A stretch of 64,000 nt of DNA from CAVQGZ01 sp964356295 (GTDB taxonomy: Bacteria; Actinomycetota; Actinomycetes; Jiangellales; Jiangellaceae), in NCBI GenBank assembly GCA_964356295.1, contig CAYHHE010000001.1, positions 1 through 64,000 on the forward strand. The letters are read 5' to 3'. Below are positions 55,233 through 64,000 of the stretch, in pieces. Below the pieces are notes generated by a model. That model had not been told where the DNA came from. It did not search any database and was given only the letters and a program-made list of their open reading frames with translations. Within the stretch, counting starts at the first letter, position 1. Every line of letters begins with the position of its first letter. Position numbers and translations under genes: made by a program.

Positions 55233-56348
55233 TCAACGGGTGTCAGAGTCGCCGCACCAGTCACCGACCACCTGGCCGGTGTCGTCCCCGGTGCGCGGCG
55301 GGCGAGGCGGATGCGCGGGGGTGCGCGAGAACCGGGGGGCCGGCGCGGCCTGCGTGACGCCGTCCACCTCCAGCAGCGTGCCTCGGGCCGTCAGGTGCGG
55401 ATGCGCCGCTGCCTCACCCCACGTCAGCACCGGTGTCACGCAGGCGTCCACGTGGGCGAACACGCTCGCCCACTCGTCGCGGGTGCGGGTGGCGAAGGCC
55501 TCGGTGAACCGACGCCGCAGCTCCGGCCACCCCGAGGCGTCGAGCTGTGCCGGGAGGGCCTCCTGCGCCATCCCGAGGGTGGCCACCAGGGCCGCGTAGA
55601 ACTGCGGCTCGAGCGCCGCCACCGCGACATACCGACCGTCGGCGCATGCGTAGGTGTCGTAGAACGGCGCCCCGCCGTCGAGCAGGTTCGTCGAGCGCTC
55701 GTCCGCCCAGCCGCCGACGCTGCGCATCGACCACACCAGCTGGCTGAGCAGGCTGACCCCGTCCACCATGGCGGCATCGACCAGCTGCCCCGACCCCGAT
55801 CGCTCGCGCTCCCACAGAGCAGCGAGGATCCCGACCAGCAGCAGCATCGAGCCACCCCCGTAGTCGGCGACCAGGTTGAGCGGCGGGGGCGGGGGAGCGG
55901 GCGGTCGGCCGATCGCGGCCAGCGCCCCCACCATCGACAGGTAGTTCAGGTCGTGGCCGGCCCGCAGGGCCAGCGGCCCGTCCTGACCCCATCCGGTCAT
56001 CCGGGCGTAGACCAGACGCGGGTTGCGGTGCAGGCACACCTGCGGCCCGACGCCGAGCCGTTCGGCCACGCCCGGGCGGAAGCCCTCGACGAGCACGTCG
56101 GCATGCTCGACGAGCCGGAGCACCACGGCTCGGTCGGCGTCGTCCTTGAGGTCGGCCCGCACCCATCGCCGTCCTCGCAACGTCACGCTGTCGGCCCCCA
56201 GCGAGCCCGCTGTGCCGGGTCGCTCCACCCGCACGACGTCCGCGCCGAGGTCGGCCAGCACCATCGCCGCATGTGGACCAGGCCCGATCCCCGCCAGCTC
56301 GACGACCCGCAGGCCCGCCAGCGGGCCACCATCTGCGCGCTGGGTCAT
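55233..56348 (-). CDS. CaiB/BaiF CoA-transferase family protein (alpha-methylacyl-CoA racemase-like)
   Basis: A 371-residue family III CoA-transferase fold. The racemase catalytic pair appears as His in AGHDLNYLSMVGAL and Asp in NLVADYGGGSMLL; VLADLGADVVRVERPG and DVLVEGFRPGVAERLGVG are family motifs. This favours alpha-methylacyl-CoA racemase, which prepares branched fatty acids for beta-oxidation, fitting the adjacent fadA/fadB genes on the other strand. Upstream npdG is 10 bp away. Confidence 0.88.
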   Translation of the reverse strand: MTQRADGGPLAGLRVVELAGIGPGPHAAMVLADLGADVVRVERPGTAGSLGADSVTLRGRRWVRADLKDDADRAVVLRLVEHADVLVEGFRPGVAERLGVGPQVCLHRNPRLVYARMTGWGQDGPLALRAGHDLNYLSMVGALAAIGRPPAPPPPPLNLVADYGGGSMLLLVGILAALWERERSGSGQLVDAAMVDGVSLLSQLVWSMRSVGGWADERSTNLLDGGAPFYDTYACADGRYVAVAALEPQFYAALVATLGMAQEALPAQLDASGWPELRRRFTEAFATRTRDEWASVFAHVDACVTPVLTWGEAAAHPHLTARGTLLEVDGVTQAAPAPRFSRTPAHPPRPPRTGDDTGQVVGDWCGDSDTR

Positions 56349-56467
56349 CGCCCTCCTCGACCGCCATGGAACGGCGGGGTTACCGGTGAGTAGTCTCCAT
56401 CAAGCATTCATGACCCCTCCCCCGTCCGGTCTGGCGGGGTTGCGTCCGTGCGAAGGGAGAGCTGCCG

Positions 56468-57682
56468 GTGAGTGGTGAGGCCTACATCTACGAGGCGATC
56501 CGAACACCACGGGGCAAGGGCAAGGCCAACGGGTCGCTGCACCGGGTCAAGCCGGTCACTCTCGTCGTCGGCCTGCTCGACGAACTGACCTCGCGCCACC
56601 CTGGCCTGGACACCGAGCGCGTCGACGACCTCATCCTCGGATGCGTCTCACCGGTCGGTGACCAGGGCGCCGACATCGCCCGCACCGCGGCGGTGGCCGC
56701 CGGGCTTCCGCTCACGGTCGCCGGCGTGCAGGTCAACCGGTTCTGCGCCTCGGCGCTGGAGGCCATCAACCTCGCCGCCGCCAAGGTGGTGTCCGGATGG
56801 GACGAGATGGTCATCGCCGGCGGCGTCGAGTCGATGTCACGGGTGCCGATGGGCTCCGACGGCGGCGCGTGGGGGATGGACCCGGAGACGAACTACACGA
56901 CCTACTTCGTTCCGCAGGGCATCAGCGCGGACCTCATCGCCACGCTGGAGGGCTTCACCCGGCAGGACGTCGACGCCTTCGCGGTGCGCTCGCAGAACCT
57001 GGCGGCAGGCGCGTGGAGCGCAGGGCGCTTCGCCAAGAGCGTGGTGCCGGTCCTCGACCGCAACGGCCTGCTGGTGCTCGACCACGACGAGCACATGCGG
57101 CCCAGCACCACGATGGAGACGCTGGCCGCGTTGCCCCCGTCCTTCGCCGGCATCGGGGACGTGGGCGGGTTCGACGCGGTTGCCCTGCAGAAGTACCACT
57201 GGGTGGAGCGGATCTCCCACGTGCACACCGCCGGGAACTCCTCGGGCATCGTCGACGGGGCCGCCCTGGTGCTCCTGGGCACCGAGCAGGCCGGCGCAGA
57301 GATGGGCCTGACGCCGCGTGGCCGCATCGTGTCCACCGCGGTCACCGGCTCGGACCCCACCATCATGCTGACCGGCCCCACGCCGGCCACGCTCAAGGCG
57401 CTCGCGACCGCCGGGCTGAGCAAGGACGACATCGACCTGTGGGAGCTCAACGAGGCGTTCGCGGCAGTCGTCCTGAAGTGGGTCAAGGACCTCGACCTGC
57501 CGATGGAGAAGGTCAACGTCAACGGCGGGGCCATTGCGATGGGGCACCCGCTGGGAGCGACCGGGGCGATGATCTTCGGAACGGTGCTGGACGAGCTCGA
57601 GCGCATCGGCGGCCGCTACGCGCTGGTCACGCTGTGCATCGGCGGCGGAATGGGCGTGGCAACCATCATCGAGCGAGTGTGA
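56468..57682 (+). CDS. fadA: acetyl-CoA C-acyltransferase (thiolase)
   Basis: A 404-residue degradative thiolase. Catalytic Cys93 in QVNRFCASALEAI, NEAFAAVV, His in MGHPLGATGA and second Cys in LVTLCIGGGMG. It cleaves 3-ketoacyl-CoA as the last step of beta-oxidation, working with the multifunctional protein 17 bp downstream. GTG start behind GAAGGGAGAGCTGCCG. The 119-bp divergent region 56349-56467 should hold its promoter. Confidence 0.94.
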   Translation: MSGEAYIYEAIRTPRGKGKANGSLHRVKPVTLVVGLLDELTSRHPGLDTERVDDLILGCVSPVGDQGADIARTAAVAAGLPLTVAGVQVNRFCASALEAINLAAAKVVSGWDEMVIAGGVESMSRVPMGSDGGAWGMDPETNYTTYFVPQGISADLIATLEGFTRQDVDAFAVRSQNLAAGAWSAGRFAKSVVPVLDRNGLLVLDHDEHMRPSTTMETLAALPPSFAGIGDVGGFDAVALQKYHWVERISHVHTAGNSSGIVDGAALVLLGTEQAGAEMGLTPRGRIVSTAVTGSDPTIMLTGPTPATLKALATAGLSKDDIDLWELNEAFAAVVLKWVKDLDLPMEKVNVNGGAIAMGHPLGATGAMIFGTVLDELERIGGRYALVTLCIGGGMGVATIIERV

Positions 57683-57699
57683 GAGGGCGAGACGACACG

Positions 57700-59862
57700 A
57701 TGACGCAGGACATGATCGGCTGGGACGCAGGCGTCGGCGGAGTCGTCGTGCTGACGATGGACGACCCGGGCCAGAGCGCCAACACGTTCAACGCCGCTTT
57801 TCGGCAGGGCCTCGCGGCCACCGTCGAACGGCTCGAGGCCGAGCGCGACCAGATCGCCGGAGTGATCCTCACCAGCGCCAAGAAGACGTTCTTCGCCGGC
57901 GCCGACCTGAACTGGATCAAGGGTGTCACCCAGGACGACGCGGCGGACCTCGCTGATGCCATCACGGCGTTCAAGGCGCTGACCCGGCGGCTGGAGACCT
58001 ACGGCAAGCCCGTGGTGGCCGCGATCAACGGCGCGGCGCTCGGTGCTGGTCTGGAGATCGCGCTGGCCTGCCACCATCGTGTCGCCCTCGACGTGCCCGG
58101 CAGCGAGATCGGCTTCCCGGAGGTGTCCCTCGGACTGCTGCCCGGAGGGGGTGGCATCGCGCGCACCGTGCGGATGTTCGGCATCCAGAAGGCGCTCACC
58201 GAGATGCTGCTGCAGGGTCAGCGCTACCGGCCCAGCCAGGCCAAGGAGATCGGCCTGGTCGACGCGCTGGCCCACACACCCGAGGCGATGATGGACGCTG
58301 CCTACACGTGGATCCGGGACAACCCGGAGCCGGTGCAGCCCTGGGACGTCAAGGGACACCGGGTCCCTGGCGGCACGCCCGCAGACCCGTCCTTCGCGGC
58401 GATGCTGCCGATGTTCCCGGCGAACCTGCGCAAGCAGCTCAAGGGCGCGCCGATGCCCGCCCCGCACAACATCATGGCTGCGGCCATCGAGGGCTCGCAG
58501 ACCGACTTCGACAACGCGCTGCGTCTGGAGACCGAGTACTTCGTCGACCTGGCCACCGGCCAGGTGGCCAAGAACATGATCCAGGCGATCTTCTTCGACA
58601 TGCAGCACGTGTCGCGCGGCGGCAGCCGACCCGAGGGCTACCCGCACCGCAAGGCGTCCAAGGCCGTCGTGCTGGGCGCCGGGATGATGGGCGCCGGCAT
58701 CGCCTACGCGTGCGCCCGCAGCGGCCTGGACGTCGTGCTCAAGGACGTCTCGTCCGACGCTGCGGAGAAGGGCAAGTCCTACGGCGAGAGGCTGCTGTCC
58801 AAGGCCGTCTCGCGTGGGCGGATGAGCGAGGAGAAGGCTGCTGCGATCCTGGATCGCATCGTTGCCACCGCCGACTACGCCGACGCCGCGGGTGCGGACG
58901 TGATGATCGAGGCGGTCTTCGAGGACCAGGACCTCAAGAAGCAGGTGTACGCCGACTCCGAACCCCGGCTGGCCGCGGAGGCGTTGCTGGCGTCCAACAC
59001 CTCCACTCTTCCGATCACCGGTCTGGCCGAGGGAGTGACCCGTCCCAAGGACTTCATCGGCCTGCACTTCTTCTCACCCGTCGACAAGATGCGGCTGCTG
59101 GAGATCGTGGTCGGGGAGCAGACCACGGACGAGACGCTGGCTCGGGCCGTCGACCTGGCGCTGCAGATCGGCAAGGTGCCGATCGTGGTCAACGACAGCC
59201 ACGGCTTCTTCACGTCCCGGGTGATCGGTACGTTCGTCATGGAGGCGATCACCATGCTCGCTGAGGGCGTGCCGGCCCCGTCCATCGAGCAGGCGGGTCT
59301 GCAGGCGGGCTACCCGACGGCGCCGTTGGCGCTCACCGACGAGATCAGCCTGGTGCTGTGGCGGCGCATCCGAGGTCAGGAGAAGGCGGCGGTCGAGGCT
59401 GCGGGCCGCACGTTCGAGCCGAGGGTCGCCGACTCGGTCATCGACCGGATGGTCGTCGACCTCGAACGTGGCGGGCGGGCCGCCGGGAGTGGCTTCTACG
59501 ACTACGCCGAGGGCAAGCGGGTCGGGCTGTGGCCCGGCCTGCCGGAGCACTTCGGTGGCGACAACCGCGACGTGCCGTTCGAGGACCTGAAGGAACGGAT
59601 GCTCGTCGTGGAGGCCATCGAGAGCGTGAGGTGCCTGGACGAGGGCGTGCTGCGTTCGGTGCCCGACGCCAACGTCGGCTCGATCCTCGGCATCGGCTTC
59701 CCGGCCTGGACCGGCGGCGTCCTGCAGTACGTCAATGGATATCCCGGCGGTCCTGAAGGGTTCGTGGCCCGTGCCCGCGAGCTGGCGGGCAGGTACGGCG
59801 AGCGGTTCGAGCCCCCCGCGTCGCTGGTGACGCTGGCAGACTCCGGTGGTCGATACGAGTGA
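57700..59862 (+). CDS. fadB: fatty-acid oxidation multifunctional protein (enoyl-CoA hydratase / 3-hydroxyacyl-CoA dehydrogenase)
   Basis: A 720-residue FadB/FadJ-type alpha subunit. Residues 1-200 are the crotonase domain (FFAGADLNWIKG, GAALGAGLEIALACHHRVA, GFPEVSLGLLPGGGG with the catalytic Glu). About 310-600 are the NAD domain (VLGAGMMGAGIAYACA, LASNTSTLPIT, GLHFFSPVDKMRLLEIV). The C-terminal dehydrogenase domain follows. ATG at 57700; the open frame upstream shadows fadA. Its end overlaps the FO synthase start by 17 bp. Confidence 0.95.
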   Translation: MTQDMIGWDAGVGGVVVLTMDDPGQSANTFNAAFRQGLAATVERLEAERDQIAGVILTSAKKTFFAGADLNWIKGVTQDDAADLADAITAFKALTRRLETYGKPVVAAINGAALGAGLEIALACHHRVALDVPGSEIGFPEVSLGLLPGGGGIARTVRMFGIQKALTEMLLQGQRYRPSQAKEIGLVDALAHTPEAMMDAAYTWIRDNPEPVQPWDVKGHRVPGGTPADPSFAAMLPMFPANLRKQLKGAPMPAPHNIMAAAIEGSQTDFDNALRLETEYFVDLATGQVAKNMIQAIFFDMQHVSRGGSRPEGYPHRKASKAVVLGAGMMGAGIAYACARSGLDVVLKDVSSDAAEKGKSYGERLLSKAVSRGRMSEEKAAAILDRIVATADYADAAGADVMIEAVFEDQDLKKQVYADSEPRLAAEALLASNTSTLPITGLAEGVTRPKDFIGLHFFSPVDKMRLLEIVVGEQTTDETLARAVDLALQIGKVPIVVNDSHGFFTSRVIGTFVMEAITMLAEGVPAPSIEQAGLQAGYPTAPLALTDEISLVLWRRIRGQEKAAVEAAGRTFEPRVADSVIDRMVVDLERGGRAAGSGFYDYAEGKRVGLWPGLPEHFGGDNRDVPFEDLKERMLVVEAIESVRCLDEGVLRSVPDANVGSILGIGFPAWTGGVLQYVNGYPGGPEGFVARARELAGRYGERFEPPASLVTLADSGGRYE

Positions 59863-62455
59863 GCCCACCGCTGGCCGGACGGGTCACCCCACCCGCCCGG
59901 CGATGCGGCGTGCCCTGCGGCGGGCCGGTGACGGCGTCACGCTCGACCCCGCCGAGAGCGAGGTGCTGCTGCAGGCCCGCGACGACGACCTCGACGAGCT
60001 GTGCGTGGCGGCCGCCCGGGTGCGCGACGCCGGGCTCGAGGCGGCCGGACGTCCCGGGGTCGTCACCTACTCCCGCAAGGTCTTCATCCCGCTGACCCGG
60101 CTGTGCCGGGACCGGTGCCACTACTGCACGTTCGTCACCGTTCCCGGCCTGCTGGGCAAGCAGGATCGTGAGCCGTACCTGTCGGCGGACGAGGTGCGCG
60201 CCATCGCCCGAGCGGGTGCGGCGGCGCAGTGCAAGGAGGCCCTGTTCACCCTCGGGGACAGGCCGGAGGACCGGTGGCCGGTCGCTCGGGAGTGGCTGAC
60301 CTCCCGCGGGTACGCGTCCACGCTGGACTACCTGCGCGCGATGGCGGTGCTCGTCCTGGAGGACACCGGGCTGCTGCCGCACCTCAACCCCGGCGTGCTG
60401 AGCTGGGAGGAGATCGCACGGCTGCGGCCCGTCGCGGCGTCGATGGGCCTGATGCTGGAGACCACGTCCCGGCGGCTGTTCGAGACTCCCGGAGCCGCCC
60501 ACTTCGGCTCGCCGGACAAGGACCCGGCCGTGCGGCTGCGCGTGATCGACGACGCGGGTCGGCAGTGCGTCCCGTTCACCTCGGGTCTGCTGGTCGGGAT
60601 CGGGGAGACGGCGGCTGAACGGGCGGAATCCATCCACGCCCTGCGTGCGGCCGGCCGTCGGTACGGCCACCTGCAGGAGGTGATCGTGCAGAACTTCCGC
60701 GCCAAGCAGGGGACGGCGATGCAGGCGGCCACGGATGCGGACCGCCAGGCCTACCTGGCCGCGGTGGCGGTCACCCGGCTGGTGCTCGGGCCCTCGGCAC
60801 GGGTCCAGGTGCCGCCGAACCTGTCTGACCCGGATGACCTGGGTGCGCTGCTGAGGGCCGGCGCGGACGACTGGGGAGGGGTGAGCCCGCTCACCCCCGA
60901 CCACGTCAACCCGGAACGTCCCTGGCCGCACCTGGACGATCTCGCCCGGCTGACATCCGACGCCGGGTTCGTCCTGCGCGAACGGCTCGCCGTCCACCCC
61001 GAGTACGTCCGCACCTGGCAGGAGTGGCTCGACCCCAGGGTCCGGCCGCACGTGGATGCCCTCGCCGCTTCCGACGGCCTCGCGGTGCCGGGCCGGGTTC
61101 CTGCCGGACTCCCTTGGCAGGAGCCCGACCCCACCTGGGGCCGCCGCGCCCGCCCCGGCCCTCCCCCCCGCCCGTCCCGTCCCGCCCGGCCCACCAGGCC
61201 CACCAGCGACGATCTTGACGCCAAGGTCGACGACGGCCCCACGAGTCGTGGCTACCGTCAAGATCGTGGACGAGGGGGGCGGGCAGGGGCTCCGGAGCGG
61301 GTCGACGCGGATGTCGCCGCCGCGCTGCGGGCGGCCGAGGGTGACCCGGCCGCGCTGACCGACGCCCAGTACCTCGCGCTGGCCGGGGCGGACGGTCCGG
61401 CGCTGCACGCCCTGACCGGGCTGGCGGACGCCCTGCGCCGCGACACCGTCGGCGACGTCGTCACCTACGTGGTGAACCGGAACATCAACTTCACCAACGT
61501 CTGCTACACCGGCTGCCGGTTCTGCGCCTTCGCCCAGCGCCGCACGGACGCCGACGCGTTCACCCTGTCCCTGGACGAGGTCGCCGAGCGCGCCGCCCGG
61601 GCCTGGGACGCGGGGGCGAGCGAGGTGTGCCTGCAGGGCGGCATCCACCCCGACCTGCCGGGCAGCGCCTACGCCGACCTCGTCGCGGCGGTCAAGCGCC
61701 GCGTGCCGCAGATCCACGTGCACGCCTTCAGCCCGATGGAGATCGTCAACGGCGCCGCACGCACCGGCCTGAGCATCCGGGAGTTCCTGGTGTGCCTGCG
61801 CGAGTCGGGCCTGGACTCGATCCCCGGGACGGCCGCGGAGATCCTGGACGACGACGTCCGGTGGGTGCTCACCAAGGGCAAGCTGCCGACGGCCTCGTGG
61901 GTCGAGGTGGTCAGCGCCGCTCACGAGGTCGGACTCCGCTCGAGCAGCACGATGATGTTCGGCCACGTGGACGCGCCGCAGCACTGGGTGGGGCACCTGC
62001 GCGTGCTCCGGCAGGTCCAGGACCGCACCGGAGGGTTCACCGAGTTCGTCCCGCTACCCTTCGTCCACCAGAGCGCGCCGCTGTACCTGTCCGGCGTGGC
62101 CAGGCCCGGGCCGACCCGCCGGGAGAGCACCGCCGTCCACGCCCTGGCCCGGCTGATGCTGCACCGACGCATCGACCACGTGCAGACCTCCTGGGTCAAG
62201 CTGGGGACCACCGGAGCGCAGGCGATGCTCCAGGCGGGCGCGGACGACCTCGGGGGGACGCTCATGGAGGAGACGATCAGCGCGATGGCCGGGTCGCAGC
62301 ACGGCACGTCCCGCACGCCAGCCGAGCTGGACGAGATCGCCCACGGCATCGGCCGCCCCACCCGCATCCGCAGCACCGTCTACGGTGAGGTCGCCCCCGA
62401 CCGGCAGCGGCGCGCCCGCGCCGTTGCGTCGTACCGTGGGGTCGTGTCGGTCTGA
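59846..62455 (+). CDS. fbiC: FO synthase (CofG-CofH fusion, FbiC)
   Basis: An 869-residue double radical-SAM enzyme making FO, the chromophore of coenzyme F420. The CofG half has Cys87/91/94 (LCRDRCHYC) and the CofH half Cys553/557/560 (VCYTGCRFC). Length is close to mycobacterial FbiC (about 856). The halves are joined by a Pro/Arg-rich linker whose DNA includes a long inverted repeat at 61209-61267. GTG start at 59846, overlapping fadB, matches the family's N-terminal length; ATG 59903 is an alternative. Confidence 0.94.
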   Translation: MVDTSEPTAGRTGHPTRPAMRRALRRAGDGVTLDPAESEVLLQARDDDLDELCVAAARVRDAGLEAAGRPGVVTYSRKVFIPLTRLCRDRCHYCTFVTVPGLLGKQDREPYLSADEVRAIARAGAAAQCKEALFTLGDRPEDRWPVAREWLTSRGYASTLDYLRAMAVLVLEDTGLLPHLNPGVLSWEEIARLRPVAASMGLMLETTSRRLFETPGAAHFGSPDKDPAVRLRVIDDAGRQCVPFTSGLLVGIGETAAERAESIHALRAAGRRYGHLQEVIVQNFRAKQGTAMQAATDADRQAYLAAVAVTRLVLGPSARVQVPPNLSDPDDLGALLRAGADDWGGVSPLTPDHVNPERPWPHLDDLARLTSDAGFVLRERLAVHPEYVRTWQEWLDPRVRPHVDALAASDGLAVPGRVPAGLPWQEPDPTWGRRARPGPPPRPSRPARPTRPTSDDLDAKVDDGPTSRGYRQDRGRGGRAGAPERVDADVAAALRAAEGDPAALTDAQYLALAGADGPALHALTGLADALRRDTVGDVVTYVVNRNINFTNVCYTGCRFCAFAQRRTDADAFTLSLDEVAERAARAWDAGASEVCLQGGIHPDLPGSAYADLVAAVKRRVPQIHVHAFSPMEIVNGAARTGLSIREFLVCLRESGLDSIPGTAAEILDDDVRWVLTKGKLPTASWVEVVSAAHEVGLRSSSTMMFGHVDAPQHWVGHLRVLRQVQDRTGGFTEFVPLPFVHQSAPLYLSGVARPGPTRRESTAVHALARLMLHRRIDHVQTSWVKLGTTGAQAMLQAGADDLGGTLMEETISAMAGSQHGTSRTPAELDEIAHGIGRPTRIRSTVYGEVAPDRQRRARAVASYRGVVSV
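61209..61267. repeat. inverted-repeat element inside the FO synthase linker
   Basis: ACGATCTTGACG (61209-61220) and CGTCAAGATCGT (61256-61267) are exact reverse complements 35 bp apart, and CCACGA-G-TCGTGG sits between them. The element lies in frame in the linker between the two radical-SAM halves and looks like an interspersed palindromic repeat that became coding. Confidence 0.7.
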
Positions 62456-62470
62456 GCGAGAGGACGGCTG

Positions 62471-62872
62471 ATGAGTCCCGAGGGGTCGGTGGTGACCCGG
62501 ACGACCCGGCAGCGCACCGCCATCGCGGAGCTGCTGGACTCCCTCGAGGACTTCCACAGCGCGCAGGAGCTGCACGGGATGCTCCTCGCCCGCCGGTCCC
62601 GGGTCGGGTTGTCGACGGTGTACCGCACGCTGCAGGCGATGGCCGACGCAGCCGAGCTCGACGTGCTGCGCCTGGACGACGGCCAGGCGCTCTACCGGCG
62701 CTGCAGCACCGGTCACCACCACCATCTGGTCTGCCGCGAGTGCGGCCGCACCGTCGAGGTCGAGGGTCCAGCAGCGGAGACGTGGGCTGCCCGCGTCGCC
62801 CAGGCCCACGGGTTCATCGACGTGACCCACCAGCTCGAGGTGTTCGGCACCTGCCCTGACTGCGCCGGGTAG
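62471..62872 (+). CDS. zur: Fur-family regulator, zinc uptake regulator Zur
   Basis: A 133-residue Fur-family repressor. Winged-helix segment TRQRTAIAELLDSLEDFHSA and GLSTVYRTLQAMAD; regulatory-site RRCSTGHHHHLVCRECGRTVEVEG; structural zinc CxxC pairs CREC and CPDC. The pattern closely follows Streptomyces Zur as I remember it. Zur with zinc represses zinc uptake genes. It lies 11 kb from the ZnuCB-like transporter and is followed 3 bp later by an MFS gene. Confidence 0.88.
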   Translation: MSPEGSVVTRTTRQRTAIAELLDSLEDFHSAQELHGMLLARRSRVGLSTVYRTLQAMADAAELDVLRLDDGQALYRRCSTGHHHHLVCRECGRTVEVEGPAAETWAARVAQAHGFIDVTHQLEVFGTCPDCAG

Positions 62873-62875
62873 GCC

Positions 62876-64000
62876 GTGCCCGCGCTGCTCGGTCCCTACC
62901 GGGACGTCCTCACCGTGCCCGGCGCTGCACCGTTCTCGGTCAGCGCGCTGCTGGCCAGGCTCCCGATCTCGATGCTGGGGATCGGCCTGGTGCTGCTCGT
63001 CTCGGGTACTCGGGGCTCGTACGCCGATGCCGGCGCGGTCGCTGCAGCGGCGCTGGTCGCCGGATCGTTGGTGGCGCCGCTGCAGGCTCGGCTGGCCGAC
63101 CGCTGGGGGCAGCAACGGGTCATCGCGCCACTGCTGGCCGTCCACTCGGCCGCGCTGGTGCTGGGGGTGTGGGCCGCGGTCGAGGGGCGCTCGCTGCTGC
63201 TGGTCAGCCTTGCCGCCGCGGTCGCGGGGGCCGCGCTGCCGCAGTTCGGCGCGTTCGTCCGGGCCCGCTGGTCGGCCGTCCTCGCCGGAACCGGGCGTCT
63301 GCCGACGGCCTTCGCCTGGGAGTCGGTGCTCGACGAGGTCGTCTTCGTCGTCGGCCCGGTGCTGGTGACCGTCGTGGCCACGTCGATCAGCCCCGTCCTC
63401 GCCGTGCTCGCAACGCTGGTGTTCACCGTGGGCGGAGGGCTGGCCTACCTGGCCTGTCGTTCGACGGTGCCGGCGCGCCACGGGCCCGCACCAGCGCACG
63501 CGCGCGACCGGCTGGCGCTGCGAACCCTGGGTCCGCTGATGGCGGCGTTCGTCGCGCTCGGCGCGGTGTTCGGCGCCGTGGAGGTCGCCACCGTCGCCTT
63601 CGCCGACGAGCAGGGCCGGCAGGTGGCCGCGGGTCTGGTCCTGGCCGCGTTCGCGGCCGGAAGCCTCGTCTCGGGCGTGGTCTTCGGCGCCGTCGCCTCC
63701 GGTCCCCCTACCCGCAGACGGCTTGTCGCAGGGCAGGTCGTGCTCACCGTCGCGCTGGTGCCCACCCTCTCCGTGGGCTCCCTGCCCGCCTTGGCCGTGA
63801 TGCTCGCGCTGGCGGGGGTGTCGATCTCCCCGTCGCTCATCACCGGGTTCGGGCTCGCCGAGGCCACCAGTCCGCGGTCCCGGATGACCGAGGCCCTGGC
63901 CTGGACCTCGACGGCGGTGGGGGTCGGTGTCGCGATCGGCGCCGCGCTCGCCGGGCCGGTGATCGACAGCGCCGGCGCGGCCCAGGCGTTCGTGGTCCCT
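62876..64000 (+). CDS. MFS transporter, 5' part (continues beyond window)
   Basis: An open frame of 375 codons from GTG 62876 to the window edge. It encodes a multi-pass membrane protein with at least ten hydrophobic segments, such as LLARLPISMLGIGLVLLVSG, and the loop QARLADRWGQQRV between segments 2 and 3, where the major facilitator motif lies. It begins 3 bp behind zur, so the two may be co-transcribed. The pattern suits a sugar or drug efflux-type MFS protein; substrate unknown. The end is not seen. Confidence 0.85.
   Translation, partial: MPALLGPYRDVLTVPGAAPFSVSALLARLPISMLGIGLVLLVSGTRGSYADAGAVAAAALVAGSLVAPLQARLADRWGQQRVIAPLLAVHSAALVLGVWAAVEGRSLLLVSLAAAVAGAALPQFGAFVRARWSAVLAGTGRLPTAFAWESVLDEVVFVVGPVLVTVVATSISPVLAVLATLVFTVGGGLAYLACRSTVPARHGPAPAHARDRLALRTLGPLMAAFVALGAVFGAVEVATVAFADEQGRQVAAGLVLAAFAAGSLVSGVVFGAVASGPPTRRRLVAGQVVLTVALVPTLSVGSLPALAVMLALAGVSISPSLITGFGLAEATSPRSRMTEALAWTSTAVGVGVAIGAALAGPVIDSAGAAQAFVVP

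Noticed and set aside
59732..61996. A 754-codon open frame opposite fadB/FO synthase
   Set aside because: Antisense shadow crossing two sense genes with full catalytic motifs.

Overview
The window is high-GC chromosomal DNA from an actinomycete-type bacterium (Actinomycetota). Evidence: GC-rich third codon positions, frequent GTG starts, the fasR-fabD-fabH-acpP-fabF-DUF3145 block, a single-chain (homodimeric-type) pyruvate dehydrogenase E1 next to DUF3052 and a peroxiredoxin, a fused FO synthase for coenzyme F420, and a Streptomyces-like xylose isomerase. No rRNA, prophage, insertion sequence or CRISPR array is visible. The family or genus cannot be fixed from this sequence alone.

Layout. 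1-1.3 kb: end of a drug/polyketide-type ABC-2 exporter. 1.4-14.2 kb: a sugar region with the xylFHG importer (minus strand), xylA-xylB (plus strand), two Gfo/Idh/MocA oxidoreductases and an SDR. Inside it sits a translationally coupled pair, a vanadium-haloperoxidase-type enzyme and a CRTAC1/VCBS-repeat protein. 14.2-14.7 kb: a repeat array broken by a 100-N assembly gap. 14.7-17.1 kb: a glutamine amidotransferase, a tRNA with anticodon CAT and, just after it, a scar with a truncated vapB, an intact vapC and a remnant on the other strand. 17.1-28.5 kb: an SMP-30-type lactonase coupled to a GH63-like glycosidase, a polyamine-type ABC importer, a lipoprotein esterase, two small flavin-type proteins and a sucrose phosphorylase-family enzyme. 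28.7-35.3 kb: a DUF294 nucleotidyltransferase-like protein and the fatty-acid synthesis operon with its PucR-type regulator FasR. 35.4-41.9 kb: a complete [NiFe]-hydrogenase maturation set hypABFCDE, with a structured direct repeat and a gene remnant between hypD and hypE; no hydrogenase structural gene is present. 41.9-49.6 kb: PHP-domain protein, PPK2, aceE, DUF1918, DUF3052, peroxiredoxin, cupin and an FMN alpha-hydroxyacid oxidase. 49.6-51.3 kb: a zinc/manganese-type ABC transporter lacking its binding protein. 51.4-54.5 kb: two GT4 glycosyltransferases, the second fused to an SGNH hydrolase. 54.5-62.5 kb: an F420:NADP oxidoreductase, a CaiB-type CoA transferase/racemase, beta-oxidation thiolase and multifunctional protein, and FO synthase. 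62.5-64 kb: zur and the start of an MFS transporter.

How it fits together. Xylose import and xylA/xylB feed the pentose phosphate route. The Gfo/Idh enzymes and the SMP-30 lactonase could form a parallel oxidative sugar route, but this is inference. The fab operon, fadA/fadB and aceE make and use acetyl-CoA. FO synthase and the F420:NADP oxidoreductase show an F420-using metabolism. The hyp genes must serve a hydrogenase encoded elsewhere, or be relics.

Main non-genic signals: a 21-bp perfect palindrome at the predicted xylF transcription start; a 17-bp perfect hairpin between xylF and xylH; the repeat array and its suspect gap; duplicated structured repeats between hypD and hypE; a palindromic element apparently absorbed into the coding linker of FO synthase; and several GTG/ATG starts 7-8 nt behind TANNNT boxes, suggesting leaderless mRNAs.
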